Positions 35,300 through 44,054 are shown, counted from the first letter of the stretch. The stretch is DNA of 64,000 nucleotides from Moduliflexus sp964602655 (GCA_964602655.1 CAZRSF010000012.1:37833-101832), one strand, 5' to 3'. The notes: a model not told the origin generated them from the sequence alone. Translations and numbers: made by a program.

Positions 35300-36190
35300 T
35301 CAGAACTCCTTTAATGCGCCAGCGTCTTTATTCCCGAAAATCCCGGCAGGTTTGAAAAAGAGAATCGCTAACAACGCCGAAATCGCAATGACATCTTTGT
35401 ACGCCACTGGCAGCAGGCTGATGCTGAGGGCTTCGATCAAGCCTAAAATCAGGCCAGCCGCCACCGCCGCCATGCTGTTGCCGATCCCGCCGAGAATTGC
35501 GACGGTAAAGCCTTTGATCGCGAGCGGCATACCGGATTCGTAGTGCGTCTGCGTCAGCGGCGAAATCACGCAGCCCGCCAACGCGCCAATCGCCGCGCTC
35601 AACATAAACGAAAACGTGACCATATTTTTCGAGTTGATACCGCACAGCATCGCAGCGGTACGGTTCGCGGAGCAGGCTCGCATCGAGCGGCCAATCAGCG
35701 TATATTTGAAAAACACGGCCAGCAGCGCGACTATTGCGGCGCAGACGCCAAGCACCCAGAGCACTTGCGGCGAAATATGCGCCCCGAACATCGCGATGGA
35801 CGAGGTTTCGTTGCCGGTGAAATAGCGCAGCGAGCGGACTTTTTCATCCCAGATATGCAGCGCCGCCTCGCGCAGCAGAATCGAAACGCCGATGGTGATG
35901 ATAATCATCCGCAAGACAGACGCGCCTTTCAGCCAGCGGATACAAGCGATTTCCACCAACGCTCCAACGACAGCCGTCATCGCGACCGCGCAGATGATGG
36001 CCGCGCCCAACGGCATGAACGGCGAGAACGAAATGGCGATCATCGCGCCCAACATTACGAATTCGCCCTGCGCGAAATTGATGATGCCGGTGGTATTGTA
36101 AATGATGTTGAATCCGATGGCGACAATGGCGTAAATGCTGCCGCTGGTGATGCCAGAAAGGACGTATTGGAGGAACAGTTCGAATGTCAT
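35300..36190 (-). CDS. livH: Branched-chain amino acid ABC transporter permease LivH
   Basis: 296 aa, with GSIYAIVAIGFNIIYNTTGI and NFAQGEFVMLGA near the N-terminus and GRSMRACSANRTAAMLCGIN as the coupling helix region. It forms the membrane channel with LivM. First gene of the livHM-uma2-livGF group; a composite repeat separates it from livK upstream. Confidence 0.94.
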   Translation of the reverse strand: MTFELFLQYVLSGITSGSIYAIVAIGFNIIYNTTGIINFAQGEFVMLGAMIAISFSPFMPLGAAIICAVAMTAVVGALVEIACIRWLKGASVLRMIIITIGVSILLREAALHIWDEKVRSLRYFTGNETSSIAMFGAHISPQVLWVLGVCAAIVALLAVFFKYTLIGRSMRACSANRTAAMLCGINSKNMVTFSFMLSAAIGALAGCVISPLTQTHYESGMPLAIKGFTVAILGGIGNSMAAVAAGLILGLIEALSISLLPVAYKDVIAISALLAILFFKPAGIFGNKDAGALKEF

Positions 36191-36213
36191 GCGACCAAAC
36201 TCGCCAATGTTCC

Positions 36214-36309
36214 CAGAGGTTGAAACCTCTGTCTGTATTCCATCGCCCTTTCAGGGCGAATAGCTACCGCGAAGCGGCAACGGAATACAGCCAGAGGTTT
36301 CAACCTCTG
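36214..36309. repeat. Composite inverted repeat between livK and livH
   Basis: Outer elements CAGAGGTTGAAACCTCTG (36214-36231) and CAGAGGTTTCAACCTCTG (36292-36309) are themselves palindromic and also inverted copies of each other. Inside, CTGTATTCC (36233-36241) pairs with GGAATACAG (36282-36290), and CGCCCTTTCAGGGCG (36244-36258) forms a hairpin. It may lower livHMGF expression relative to livK. Confidence 0.8.
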
Positions 36310-36331
36310 AAAAACGAATGACCGATGAAAA

Positions 36332-37477
36332 CTATTTGCCGTACACGGCGAATTTGCCATCTTTGACCGTCAGCATCTCGAAAGCGTCCATGCCGAGGCC
36401 GTTATGATCGGTTGGCGAAAAGTTAAAGACACCCGCCGTGCCGACGAAGCCTTGCAGATTTTCCAGCGCGGCGCGAGCCTTTTCCTTATCTGCGCCGCCG
36501 ATTTCAATGGCTTTGACCAGCACCATCAACGCATCATAACCATGACCGCCGAACGTGCTGACTTCTTCCTGATATTTGGCTTCATAATCTTTTTTGTATT
36601 TCTCCAACACAGCTTTCTGCGGATGATCTTGCGCTAATGAATCCACGACCAACAGGCGGCCAGCCGGGAAAATAATCCCTTCGGCGGCTTCGCCCGCTTC
36701 TTTGACATACATGATGTTGCCGAAGCCGTGACTCTGGAAGAGCGGAATCGTCAGGCCGATCTGCCGCATGTTTTTCGCTAAAATCGCCTGCGCCGGTTCG
36801 ATAGACCAGTTGACGACTGCGCCGACGTCGGCAGCTTTCACTTTGGTCAAGACGCCGGTCAAATCCGTCGCGTCTTTTTCATACTCTTCGCTCAATGCGA
36901 TTTCGATGTCGTATTCCGGCGCGATTTTCGTCAATTGGTCTTTGCCGAGCTTGCCGAAGCCCGTATTGCTCGATGTGACGGCGATTTTCGAGATATTCAT
37001 TTGTTGCAGCGTCATAAAAATCTTGCGGGCGGCGTCGCTGTCTTTTTGCGGGGATTTGAACACATACGGCGATAATGGATTGACAATCGCTTCAGCAGCG
37101 GCGCAGGAAACCAGCAGCGTTTTGCTGCCATCGGCCAGCGCCTTGATTTGCATCGTTTCGCCGCTGGTGCTCGGCCCGATAATCGCAAACACTTGCTCTT
37201 CTTCGATCAACTGCTTCGCAAACGACACCGCTTTTTCCGGGTTGCCCTGCGAATCTTTCACAATCAAGACGATTTTGTCGCCATTGATGCCACCATTGGC
37301 GTTAATTTCGTCCACCAACATCTGGGCGGTCTTTTGTTCCGGCGCTCCTAAAAACGACGCTGGGCCGGTCACGGCGAAAATCGCGCCAATTTTAACATCG
37401 GCGGCTTGAGCGCCTGATAATCCCGAAACGAAAAGCATCATTGCCACAACGATTCCAGTCAGTATTCGCGTACGCAT
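36332..37477 (-). CDS. livK: Branched-chain amino acid ABC transporter substrate-binding protein
   Basis: 381 aa with a signal peptide (about residues 1-25, ending SGAQAA) and AAGGAGG 5 nt upstream of the ATG. The periplasmic-binding fold of the Leu/Ile/Val type is clear: IGAIFAVTGPASFLGAPEQ, GINGDKIVLIVKDSQGNPEKA, AIIGPSTSGETMQI. The ligand cannot be read from sequence; the nearby PaaK makes aromatic substrates possible. It is the first gene of the liv cluster. Confidence 0.93.
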   Translation of the reverse strand: MRTRILTGIVVAMMLFVSGLSGAQAADVKIGAIFAVTGPASFLGAPEQKTAQMLVDEINANGGINGDKIVLIVKDSQGNPEKAVSFAKQLIEEEQVFAIIGPSTSGETMQIKALADGSKTLLVSCAAAEAIVNPLSPYVFKSPQKDSDAARKIFMTLQQMNISKIAVTSSNTGFGKLGKDQLTKIAPEYDIEIALSEEYEKDATDLTGVLTKVKAADVGAVVNWSIEPAQAILAKNMRQIGLTIPLFQSHGFGNIMYVKEAGEAAEGIIFPAGRLLVVDSLAQDHPQKAVLEKYKKDYEAKYQEEVSTFGGHGYDALMVLVKAIEIGGADKEKARAALENLQGFVGTAGVFNFSPTDHNGLGMDAFEMLTVKDGKFAVYGK

Positions 37478-37762
37478 AGTACCTCCTTGTTTTCTGTGCG
37501 TAAAATTTCATCGAATCAGTAAAGACGACGCCATTCATCTCCGACGAATGGTTGGGAGTTTCGTGTCAATCGAGAAGCTTTTTGTCAAGGAAAAAATAGA
37601 ACGCGGCGGTTCGGGCGTTTTCGCGATTGCAGCGTCGAAAAACGCGCTGTTTCCCTTACCAGAACGGTTCTCAAATTTCGCTTGACAAGACATGCTGAAA
37701 GACGCTGATTGTTTTCGTTCATTCAATGCCCAAAAACCTTCTTTAATGCGGAACGCGCAATT

Positions 37763-39085
37763 ATGAAAAAAGAGATGCTTCAAGAGCAGGCGGAACGCTA
37801 TCAATCGGTCATCGCCGCAATGATCGAAGGCGTGGTCGTGCAATTGGCCGATGGTTCGATTGTCGAGAGCAACGAGAGCGCCGAACGGATTTTAGGGCTG
37901 ACGCGCGATCAGATGATGGGGCGCACGTCAATGGATGCGAGATGGTATGCCATCCATGAAGACGGTTCGCCGTTCCCTGGCGACACGCACCCCACGATGA
38001 CGGCGTTGCGCACTGGAGAACCAAGCCAGAACATCGTCATGGGCGTCCATAAACCCGCCGGAAACTTGACCTGGATTTCGATCAACGCCCTGCCGATGTT
38101 TCATTCCGGTGAAACCGCGCCGTATGCCGTCATCGCGACCTTTCACGATATTACAGATCGCAAACGGGCGGAACAAGAGATTCAAGAGCGAGAAGCGGCG
38201 CTATCAGCCATGAGTCAGGCGTCGCACGATGCGCTCATCACGATTGACTCGACAGGTCGGATTCTGTTCTGGAATCCTGCCGCAGAGCGCACCTTCGGCT
38301 ATATGCGCGACGAAGCGGTCGGCTGTGATTTGCATGAGTTGCTGTCAAGCGCGCAAGACCAGGAACACGCTCATAAAGGGCTGCGTTCTTTCGCGCAATC
38401 AGGCAAAGGGCCGATCATGGAACGCACGCGGGAAGTGATGGCGCGACATAAAGATGGTCATTTTTTCCCGGTCGAACTCTCCGTCGCCTCATTCCGATTG
38501 AACAGCGAATGGCTGGCGGTCGGAAGCGTGCGCGATATTACCGCCCGAAAAGAGGCCGAACGCCGACTTCAGGAGTTGGCAACGCTTGACGGATTGACTG
38601 GAATTTTCAACCGCCGGTATTTTTTAGAATTATCAGGGCAGGAATTCAAACGCTGCCGCCGCTATCATCGCCCGTTATCCCTGATTATGTTCGATATAGA
38701 CCATTTTAAGCAGATCAATGACACCTATGGTCATGACATTGGCGATGTGGTTTTACAAAGAGTGACGCAAACCGGACGCGCGATTTTGCGGGAGGCCGAT
38801 ATTTTCGGACGGATCGGCGGCGAGGAATTTGCCATTATCCTCCCGGAGACCAATCTGATTTCCGCCACTCAGGTTGCAGAACGTCTGCGCTGTGAAATCA
38901 GCGCGTTAAACATGATGTCGCAGAAAGCGGCCATACAGATCACAAGCAGTTTCGGCGTCGTAGCGATGAATCGCGAGAGTCATACGGTCGAATTGCTTTT
39001 GAAATATGCGGATCAAGCGCTCTATCAGGCGAAAAACAATGGAAGAAATCGCGTAGAGGCATTGAACAAATTTCCCGAACTCTGA
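37763..39085 (+). CDS. Diguanylate cyclase with two PAS domains (PAS-PAS-GGDEF)
   Basis: 440 aa from the ATG at 37763; the frame opens at a TTG at 37709. Two PAS domains lie at about residues 15-135 and 150-270, each ending in a PAC-like DITDRKRAE / DITARKEAE. The GGDEF domain has the active-site loop GGEEF (352-356) and an upstream READ (343-346), the RxxD product-inhibition site. It should make cyclic di-GMP from two GTP under feedback control. No membrane segment is seen, so it senses a cytoplasmic signal. It is a single-gene unit, convergent with nothing and followed by the metY leader. Confidence 0.92.
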   Translation: MKKEMLQEQAERYQSVIAAMIEGVVVQLADGSIVESNESAERILGLTRDQMMGRTSMDARWYAIHEDGSPFPGDTHPTMTALRTGEPSQNIVMGVHKPAGNLTWISINALPMFHSGETAPYAVIATFHDITDRKRAEQEIQEREAALSAMSQASHDALITIDSTGRILFWNPAAERTFGYMRDEAVGCDLHELLSSAQDQEHAHKGLRSFAQSGKGPIMERTREVMARHKDGHFFPVELSVASFRLNSEWLAVGSVRDITARKEAERRLQELATLDGLTGIFNRRYFLELSGQEFKRCRRYHRPLSLIMFDIDHFKQINDTYGHDIGDVVLQRVTQTGRAILREADIFGRIGGEEFAIILPETNLISATQVAERLRCEISALNMMSQKAAIQITSSFGVVAMNRESHTVELLLKYADQALYQAKNNGRNRVEALNKFPEL

Positions 39086-39115
39086 AAATATTTATCATTT
39101 TTTTGAATGAAGCTC

Positions 39116-39146
39116 TTGACATTTTCAGGCAGACTTTCTATATAAT
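39116..39146 (+). promoter_or_regulatory. Strong promoter of the metY-metX-metW locus
   Basis: TTGACA (39116-39121) is followed by TATATA (39139-39144, 17-bp spacer) overlapping TATAAT (39141-39146, 19-bp spacer). It is immediately upstream of the riboswitch-like leader. Confidence 0.65.
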
Positions 39147-39158
39147 GTGACATGATGT

Positions 39159-39210
39159 AAGTGGAATGATTTGCGACCTATTGCAACCACTGTAAAAAAT
39201 GCTAAAACGT
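39159..39210 (+). promoter_or_regulatory. Probable SAM-II riboswitch aptamer upstream of metY
   Basis: The leader starting about 13 nt after the -10 contains GTGG (39161-39164) pairing with CCAC (39187-39190) as P1. The loop contains TGATTT and ACCTATTGCAA, followed by GTAAAAAATGCTAAAAC. These features and their order match what I recall of the SAM-II (metA motif) consensus, including the invariant GCUAAA. SAM-II binds S-adenosylmethionine and usually represses methionine biosynthesis genes, which fits metY/metX here. The gene start is 170 nt further on, farther than usual, and I do not see the expression platform. Confidence 0.72.
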
Positions 39211-39379
39211 CTCTGAATTTCTCCAAAATGAGGCATTTCTTAGCAGCTTTCCCAGTTGTCGTCGCACAATCTCCCAACTTATTTCATCGTTAATTACCAA
39301 TCATCATAATTTCACACTATATGTCAAGATTGACGATTTCTCCGTCTTTGTTGACATCCTTTTCAAGGGAGAAGTCAGA

Positions 39380-40672
39380 ATGAGTAAACTCGATCAGCAA
39401 TTGCATTTGGAAACCTTAGCGTTACATGGCGGCCAGGACGCCGACCCCACTACTGGCTCGCGAGCGGTGCCGATATATCAAACGACATCATATCTGTTCA
39501 ACGACAGCGATCACGCCGCGCGGCTGTTCGGTCTGCAAGAATTCGGCAACATCTACACCCGGCTCATGAATCCGACGACCGACGTGCTGGAAAAACGAAT
39601 AGCCCTGTTAGACGGCGGCGTCGGCGCGTTAGCGGTGGCGAGCGGCCAATCGGCGATTACATTGGCGCTACTGAATATCGCCCGCGCCGGGGACGAAATC
39701 GTCTCTGCCGACAATCTCTACGGCGGCACGTACACGCTGTTTCATTATACCTTTGCGCGGCTCGGCATCACGGTGAAGTTCGTGCCGTCCGACGACCTCG
39801 ACGCCTTCCGCAAGGCGATTACATCGAAAACCAAAGCGATTTACGCCGAAAGCATCGGCAACCCGAAATTGAATGTCGCCGATCTCGAAGCATTGGCGAA
39901 GATCGCGCATGACAACGGCATTCCGCTCGTCGTGGATAACACGGTCGCGCCGTATTTATTGCGCCCGATTGAGTTCGGCGCAGACATCATCGTCTATTCT
40001 GCCACGAAATTCATCGGCGGGCATGGCACATCGCTTGGCGGTCTGATCGTGGATTCCGGTAAATTCGACTGGACGAACGGCAAATTCCCGCTGATTGCCG
40101 ATCCCGACCCAAGTTATCATGGCATCAATTTCGTCGAGGCGCTCAAACCGTTCGGCAATATCGCTTATATCACCAAAGCCCGCGTCACGCTGCTACGCGA
40201 CCTCGGACCCGCGCTGTCGCCGTTCAACGCCTTTCAATTCCTGCAAGGATTAGAAACGCTACACCTCCGCATGCCGCGCCATTGCGAAAATGCCCTGGCA
40301 GTCGCGAAATTCCTCCAGACGCATCCGAAAGCGCAATGGGTCAATTATCCTGGTTTAGAAAGCAGCCCGGAACAGGCTCGCGTCAAAAAATATCTGCCCA
40401 ACGGCGCGGGCGCGATCATTGGCTTCGGCATCAAAGGCGGGATAGACGCCGGGAAGAAATTCATCAATTCCTTACAACTGATTTCACATCTCGCGAATAT
40501 CGGCGACGCGAAAACGCTGGCGATTCATCCGGCTTCCACCACGCATCAGCAGCTTTCGCCGGAAGAGCAGCTTGCCACCGGCGTCACGCCCGATTTTATC
40601 CGCCTCTCAATCGGCATCGAGCATATTAACGACATCATCGCCGATTTGAAACAGGCATTGGATCAGGCGTAA
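39380..40672 (+). CDS. metY: O-acetylhomoserine sulfhydrylase (aminocarboxypropyltransferase)
   Basis: 430 aa; AAGGGAG 6-9 nt upstream. It is of the Cys/Met-metabolism PLP family, with LALHGGQDADPTTGSRAVPI at the start, YGGTYTLF and the PLP-binding Lys210 in VYSATKFIGGHG. Length and the C-terminal SIGIEHINDIIADL match O-acetylhomoserine sulfhydrylases, which make homocysteine from O-acetylhomoserine and sulfide. The next gene metX supplies the substrate. The SAM-II-like leader suggests feedback by S-adenosylmethionine. Confidence 0.95.
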   Translation: MSKLDQQLHLETLALHGGQDADPTTGSRAVPIYQTTSYLFNDSDHAARLFGLQEFGNIYTRLMNPTTDVLEKRIALLDGGVGALAVASGQSAITLALLNIARAGDEIVSADNLYGGTYTLFHYTFARLGITVKFVPSDDLDAFRKAITSKTKAIYAESIGNPKLNVADLEALAKIAHDNGIPLVVDNTVAPYLLRPIEFGADIIVYSATKFIGGHGTSLGGLIVDSGKFDWTNGKFPLIADPDPSYHGINFVEALKPFGNIAYITKARVTLLRDLGPALSPFNAFQFLQGLETLHLRMPRHCENALAVAKFLQTHPKAQWVNYPGLESSPEQARVKKYLPNGAGAIIGFGIKGGIDAGKKFINSLQLISHLANIGDAKTLAIHPASTTHQQLSPEEQLATGVTPDFIRLSIGIEHINDIIADLKQALDQA

Positions 40673-40681
40673 ATTTTCGCC

Positions 40682-40761
40682 GTAGAGACGCATGGACGTT
40701 TAGAGACGCACGGCTGTATAGACGTACGGTCATGTAGAGACGCACGGCCGTGCGTCTCTAC
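40682..40761. repeat. Short tandem/palindromic repeat between metY and metX
   Basis: Four degenerate copies of about 16-18 bp (type TAGAGACGCACGGCYGT) run in tandem and end in a perfect 28-bp palindrome at 40734-40761 (half-site GTAGAGACGCACGG). It could form a hairpin that tunes metX relative to metY. Confidence 0.75.
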
Positions 40762-40787
40762 AGTTAAAAACCAGGAGGAAGATTCTT

Positions 40788-41906
40788 GTGACGGATAAAA
40801 GCAGCGTTGGCCTTGTCGAAACGCAATATTTCACCTTTGCCGAATTACCGCTCGAAAGCGGCGAAAAATTCGGTCCGATTACCATTGCGTATGAAACGTA
40901 TGGCGCGCTCAACGCAGATAAATCGAATGCTATTTTACTCTTGCACGCCTTTTCCGGCGACGCCCATGCCGCCGGATTTCATGAAGGGGATAAAAAGCCG
41001 GGCTGGTGGGACGACCTGATCGGCCCCGGCAAGGCGTTCGATACGAACCAGTATTTCGTGATTTGCTCCAATGTGCTTGGCGGATGCAAAGGCTCGACCG
41101 GCCCGTCCAGCATCGATCCGGCCACGCAAAAGCCGTATGGATTGACGTTCCCGCTGATTACTATCGAAGATATGGTGAGTTGCCAGAAACGGTTGATCGA
41201 ACATCTCGGCATTGCGCAATTGCTTTCAGTCGTAGGCGGTTCGATGGGCGGAATGCAAGTGTTAGGCTGGTTGACGATGTTCCCGGAGATGCTGCGCAGC
41301 GCGATCCCGATTGCGACGACCATCAAACATTCGCCGCAGCAAATCGCGTTCAACGAAGTCGGGCGGCAGGCGATTATGGCCGATCCGCACTGGAACGCCG
41401 GCGATTATTACGGCGGAACGCTGCCAGCCAAAGGGCTGGCGGTGGCTCGCATGATCGGGCATATCACGTATATGAGCGACGCCTCGATGGAAGAAAAATT
41501 CGGCAGACAGCGAAAAATGGCCGGAAAACCGTTCAAATTCACGACTGATTTCGAAGTCGAGGGGTATTTGAATTATCGCGGCGACGCCTTTGTCAAACGG
41601 TTCGACGCCAACTCATACCTGTATATTTCCAAAGCAATGGATCATTTCGACGCCTCGAATGGCAAGCCGTTTCAGAAAGCGATCAGCGGCCTGAATGCGA
41701 AACTGTTGGTGTTAGCGTTCGAATCGGATTGGCTCTATCCGGCGTATCAATCGCAGGAGATCGTCAAAGCCTGCAAACGCGCCGGACTTGAGGCCACGTA
41801 TTGCCAGATTGATTCCACCTATGGTCATGATGCCTTTCTGCTCGAAGTGGACGAAGAAACCCATTTGATTTCCCATTTTCTGAAGCGGGTCTTTCAGAAT
41901 GGTTGA
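40788..41906 (+). CDS. metX: Homoserine O-acetyltransferase
   Basis: 372 aa, GTG start at 40788 with AGGAGG about 9 nt upstream. It is an alpha/beta-hydrolase-fold acyltransferase of the MetX family: SNVLGGCKGSTGPSSI, nucleophile S152 in VVGGSMGG, then D314 (ESDWLYP) and H347 (YGHDAFL). It acetylates (or possibly succinylates) homoserine; acyl specificity is inferred from the MetY partner. It lies between metY and metW. Confidence 0.94.
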   Translation: MTDKSSVGLVETQYFTFAELPLESGEKFGPITIAYETYGALNADKSNAILLLHAFSGDAHAAGFHEGDKKPGWWDDLIGPGKAFDTNQYFVICSNVLGGCKGSTGPSSIDPATQKPYGLTFPLITIEDMVSCQKRLIEHLGIAQLLSVVGGSMGGMQVLGWLTMFPEMLRSAIPIATTIKHSPQQIAFNEVGRQAIMADPHWNAGDYYGGTLPAKGLAVARMIGHITYMSDASMEEKFGRQRKMAGKPFKFTTDFEVEGYLNYRGDAFVKRFDANSYLYISKAMDHFDASNGKPFQKAISGLNAKLLVLAFESDWLYPAYQSQEIVKACKRAGLEATYCQIDSTYGHDAFLLEVDEETHLISHFLKRVFQNG

Positions 41907-41910
41907 ATTT

Positions 41911-41945
41911 CAGCGCTGTCAGGGTTTTAAACCCTGACAGCGCTG
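41911..41945. repeat. Perfect 35-bp palindrome between metX and metW
   Basis: 17-bp arms CAGCGCTGTCAGGGTTT / AAACCCTGACAGCGCTG around a single T. It has the GGGTTT-AAACCC core shared with other intergenic palindromes in this window. Confidence 0.85.
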
Positions 41946-41961
41946 AGAATAGAGGAAACGC

Positions 41962-42588
41962 ATGACAGAACACTCTACAATCGAGACAACGAACGGAACG
42001 AGCATTCTCCGTCCTGATCATCAGGTGATCGTAGATATGGTCGCTCCGAAATCGTCAGTGCTGGATTTAGGCTGCGGCACAGGCGAGCTTTTGCTGACGC
42101 TGATCAAAGAAAGGCAGGTGCGGGGGCAAGGGATTGAAATTGACGAGCAGGCGATTTACAAATGTGTCGCCAAAGGCTTGAATGTGCTGCAAGACGATAT
42201 TGATCCCGGCCTCTCGGATTACGAAGATCAATCCTTTGATTACGTTATCCTCAACCAGAGCTTGCAGCAAATCGAGCATTTCGATACCGTCTTGAAAGAC
42301 GCGCTGCGGGTCGGCAGAAAGGTGATCGTCGGTTTTCCGAATTTTGCCTATATTCGGGCGCGGGTGCAGCTTTTTTTCTTGGGAAAAGCGCCGGTTACGC
42401 CATCTTTGCCGTATCTCTGGTACGATAGCCCGAACCTGCATTTTCTCAGCATTTCGGATTTTCGGGATTACTGCTGGGCGCAGAATATTCTGATTGAAAA
42501 AAGCGTGTACATCGGCAAACGCGGAAGCGTGAAACACTTCCCGAACCTTTTCGCCAATCTCGGCCTGTTCCTGATTTCGAAGCCATAA
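41962..42588 (+). CDS. metW: Methionine biosynthesis protein MetW (methyltransferase-like)
   Basis: 208 aa, AGAGGAAA upstream. The SAM-binding motif VLDLGCGTGELLLTL is at residues about 33-47, followed by GIEIDEQAI; the MetW-typical RPDHQVIVDMV start and VGFPNFAYIRARVQL segment are present. MetW pairs with MetX in many proteobacteria and is proposed to support or regulate it; the enzymatic reaction is not established. Same strand as metX, 55 bp downstream across a palindrome. Confidence 0.93.
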   Translation: MTEHSTIETTNGTSILRPDHQVIVDMVAPKSSVLDLGCGTGELLLTLIKERQVRGQGIEIDEQAIYKCVAKGLNVLQDDIDPGLSDYEDQSFDYVILNQSLQQIEHFDTVLKDALRVGRKVIVGFPNFAYIRARVQLFFLGKAPVTPSLPYLWYDSPNLHFLSISDFRDYCWAQNILIEKSVYIGKRGSVKHFPNLFANLGLFLISKP

Positions 42589-42639
42589 CCGTCAGCGCAT
42601 CACGTATTGGCGCGTCCATAACGCATGGCAGGCAGAAAT

Positions 42640-42873
42640 TCATGAAAGTTGTTCCCATTCTTCAACGGAAATATGCCTGCCGATGCCTTCTTCGATCTCT
42701 TTCAACAGCATTTTGACTTGCGCCACCGAATATTCCCGATTGCTCGGAAGCGTCAGCGTATAGGTTCCCAAACGCATATACGCATGGTTTCCTCCCCGTT
42801 CAGGCGCGTCAAACCCCAACATGCGCAATTTTTTGATAAATGCTTTCCGTGTGCACGGCGTCCATTTACCCAT
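42640..42873 (-). CDS. hicA: HicA-type mRNA interferase toxin
   Basis: 77 aa, of the YcfA/HicA dsRBD-like fold: TRKAFIKKLRMLGFDAPERG then GNHAYMRLGTYTLTLPSN, with the catalytic His in GGNHAYM. Larger than the minimal 58-60 aa forms. The start overlaps hicB by 8 bp, so the toxin is translated after its antitoxin. It is expected to cleave mRNA in the cytoplasm. Confidence 0.88.
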   Translation of the reverse strand: MGKWTPCTRKAFIKKLRMLGFDAPERGGNHAYMRLGTYTLTLPSNREYSVAQVKMLLKEIEEGIGRHISVEEWEQLS

Positions 42874-43129
42874 GAAGTGCGACCTTCTTTGCGCGTGGCG
42901 CTGATTGATTCAAATTGATGTTTCCGAACACGGGCAGCGCGTCTCCATGCCGTAATTTGACGATAATCCAGCCTTCTAAGGCTTCGCGCAAGGTTTTCTG
43001 ACACTCATAGAGCGTATCGCCGAACGCAAGCGCCCCGGGGCAAGCCGGAATTTTGCCGCTGAACGTGCCATCTTCCAGCGTGGCGTACACCGCAGTTTTC
43101 ATGGCGTGACGAAAATATTTGGTTAACAT
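42866..43129 (-). CDS. hicB: HicB-type antitoxin
   Basis: 87 aa with a partial RNase-H-like HicB fold: YATLEDGTFSGKIPACPGAL, then AFGDTLYECQKTLREALEGW. No C-terminal DNA-binding domain is visible, so this is the short HicB form. The ATG at 43129 has GAGAGA upstream. It is upstream of and overlaps hicA. Confidence 0.87.
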   Translation of the reverse strand: MLTKYFRHAMKTAVYATLEDGTFSGKIPACPGALAFGDTLYECQKTLREALEGWIIVKLRHGDALPVFGNINLNQSAPRAKKVALHG

Positions 43130-43265
43130 GTTTCTCTCACTGTTTGTTTCGAACGTGTTGCGTGTTCACTCAAAAGAAAACGAATTCATTCCTTATTATA
43201 CAAGTCAGACGCGATTGTCAAGCAGAATGTGGCGGGGCGCGGCACTCGCAAGGCGGAAAACGCAG

Positions 43266-43840
43266 TCAGACGAACGAACCGCGTCTGACTGCCTGGAAAT
43301 TCGACACGACGCAGACCGTTTTCGTCTCGCCGCCGAACACGAACGCGGCGTCAATCGGCCACCATTTTTCCGTGCCGCCCGCGTCGAGCTTGCGCAGATA
43401 ATGCGTCGCCTGATGCTGCATGGAGGTCTCGATATTCGCCGGTTTTGCGGCAAATGCGAGGCCTTCGGTGTAGGTGACGCAGACGCTCTCCAGGACAGCC
43501 GTCACGCCATCAACGGTGGTCAAGCCGATTTCCCATTTCGTCGGCGTGGTCGTGTCCACGAAGAGCACAAAGCGCCCGCCGCCCTTGACGGCGTATTCGA
43601 CTTTGACTGCGCCGATGGCCGGCAGATTGACCATGAAATAGGTGTTGTTGTTGACATACTGCCCGCCCCAGGTGGTGACGTCCGGGCTGCCGATGATGAA
43701 ATTCTCGCTGTCGAATGCGGTGAGGGTCTGGTCTGGCGTAGTGGGTGAATCGGTGTCGCGGTGGCAGCTAATTAACGCCCCCCCGCGAGAATAACCAACA
43801 GGGCTATCAGCCAGAACGACCTACTACGAAGGTTCTTCAT
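43266..43840 (-). pseudogene. Lipoprotein gene interrupted by a G7 homopolymer frameshift (broken or phase-variable)
   Basis: A strong GAGGAGGAG site precedes ATG 43840 and a lipoprotein signal MKNLRSRSFWLIALLVILAG. The frame then stops just after a run of seven G (minus strand; 43784-43778). If the run had eight G (or five), the frame continues as ALISC (lipobox Cys at residue 26), a Ser/Thr-rich linker and SENFIIGSPDVTTWGGQYV, joining the open frame 43634-43266 for a 191-aa product. The distance 43840 to 43634 is one base short of in-frame, which confirms this. The mature part is not a family I recognise. Either a sequencing error, a dead gene or an OFF phase of slipped-strand variation. 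Confidence 0.8.
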
Positions 43841-43974
43841 ACGATACTCCTCCTCATTGAAGATGTGTTTTATCTCAGGCGCGGAACGATGGTCGGCATG
43901 GCTGCTGCGCCCGTTCGCAATCATGTTGCGTCATTCGTTTTTTCCACTTCTATGATCTGTCAAGAGCGGGTATG

Positions 43975-44022
43975 AAAAAAAAATAAAAAAAGCTGTCAGA
44001 CACTTCAACGGTGTCTGACAGC
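43975..44022 (-). terminator. Intrinsic terminator of the DUF4388 operon
   Basis: Perfect 12-bp stem GCTGTCAGACAC (43992-44003) / GTGTCTGACAGC (44011-44022), 7-nt loop, followed on the minus strand by T7-A-T7. It ends the 45659-44091 transcription unit before the lipoprotein gene. Confidence 0.9.
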
Positions 44023-44054
44023 GATGCTTTCGCTATCAACGCTGCGCTTCGACG

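Noticed and set aside
37709..37762. 18-residue N-terminal extension of the GGDEF protein
   Set aside because: It would start at a TTG and is not PAS-like; the ATG at 37763 gives normal length.
40682..40761. CRISPR-like tandem units
   Set aside because: Units are degenerate, with no unique spacers of even length, and no cas genes are near.
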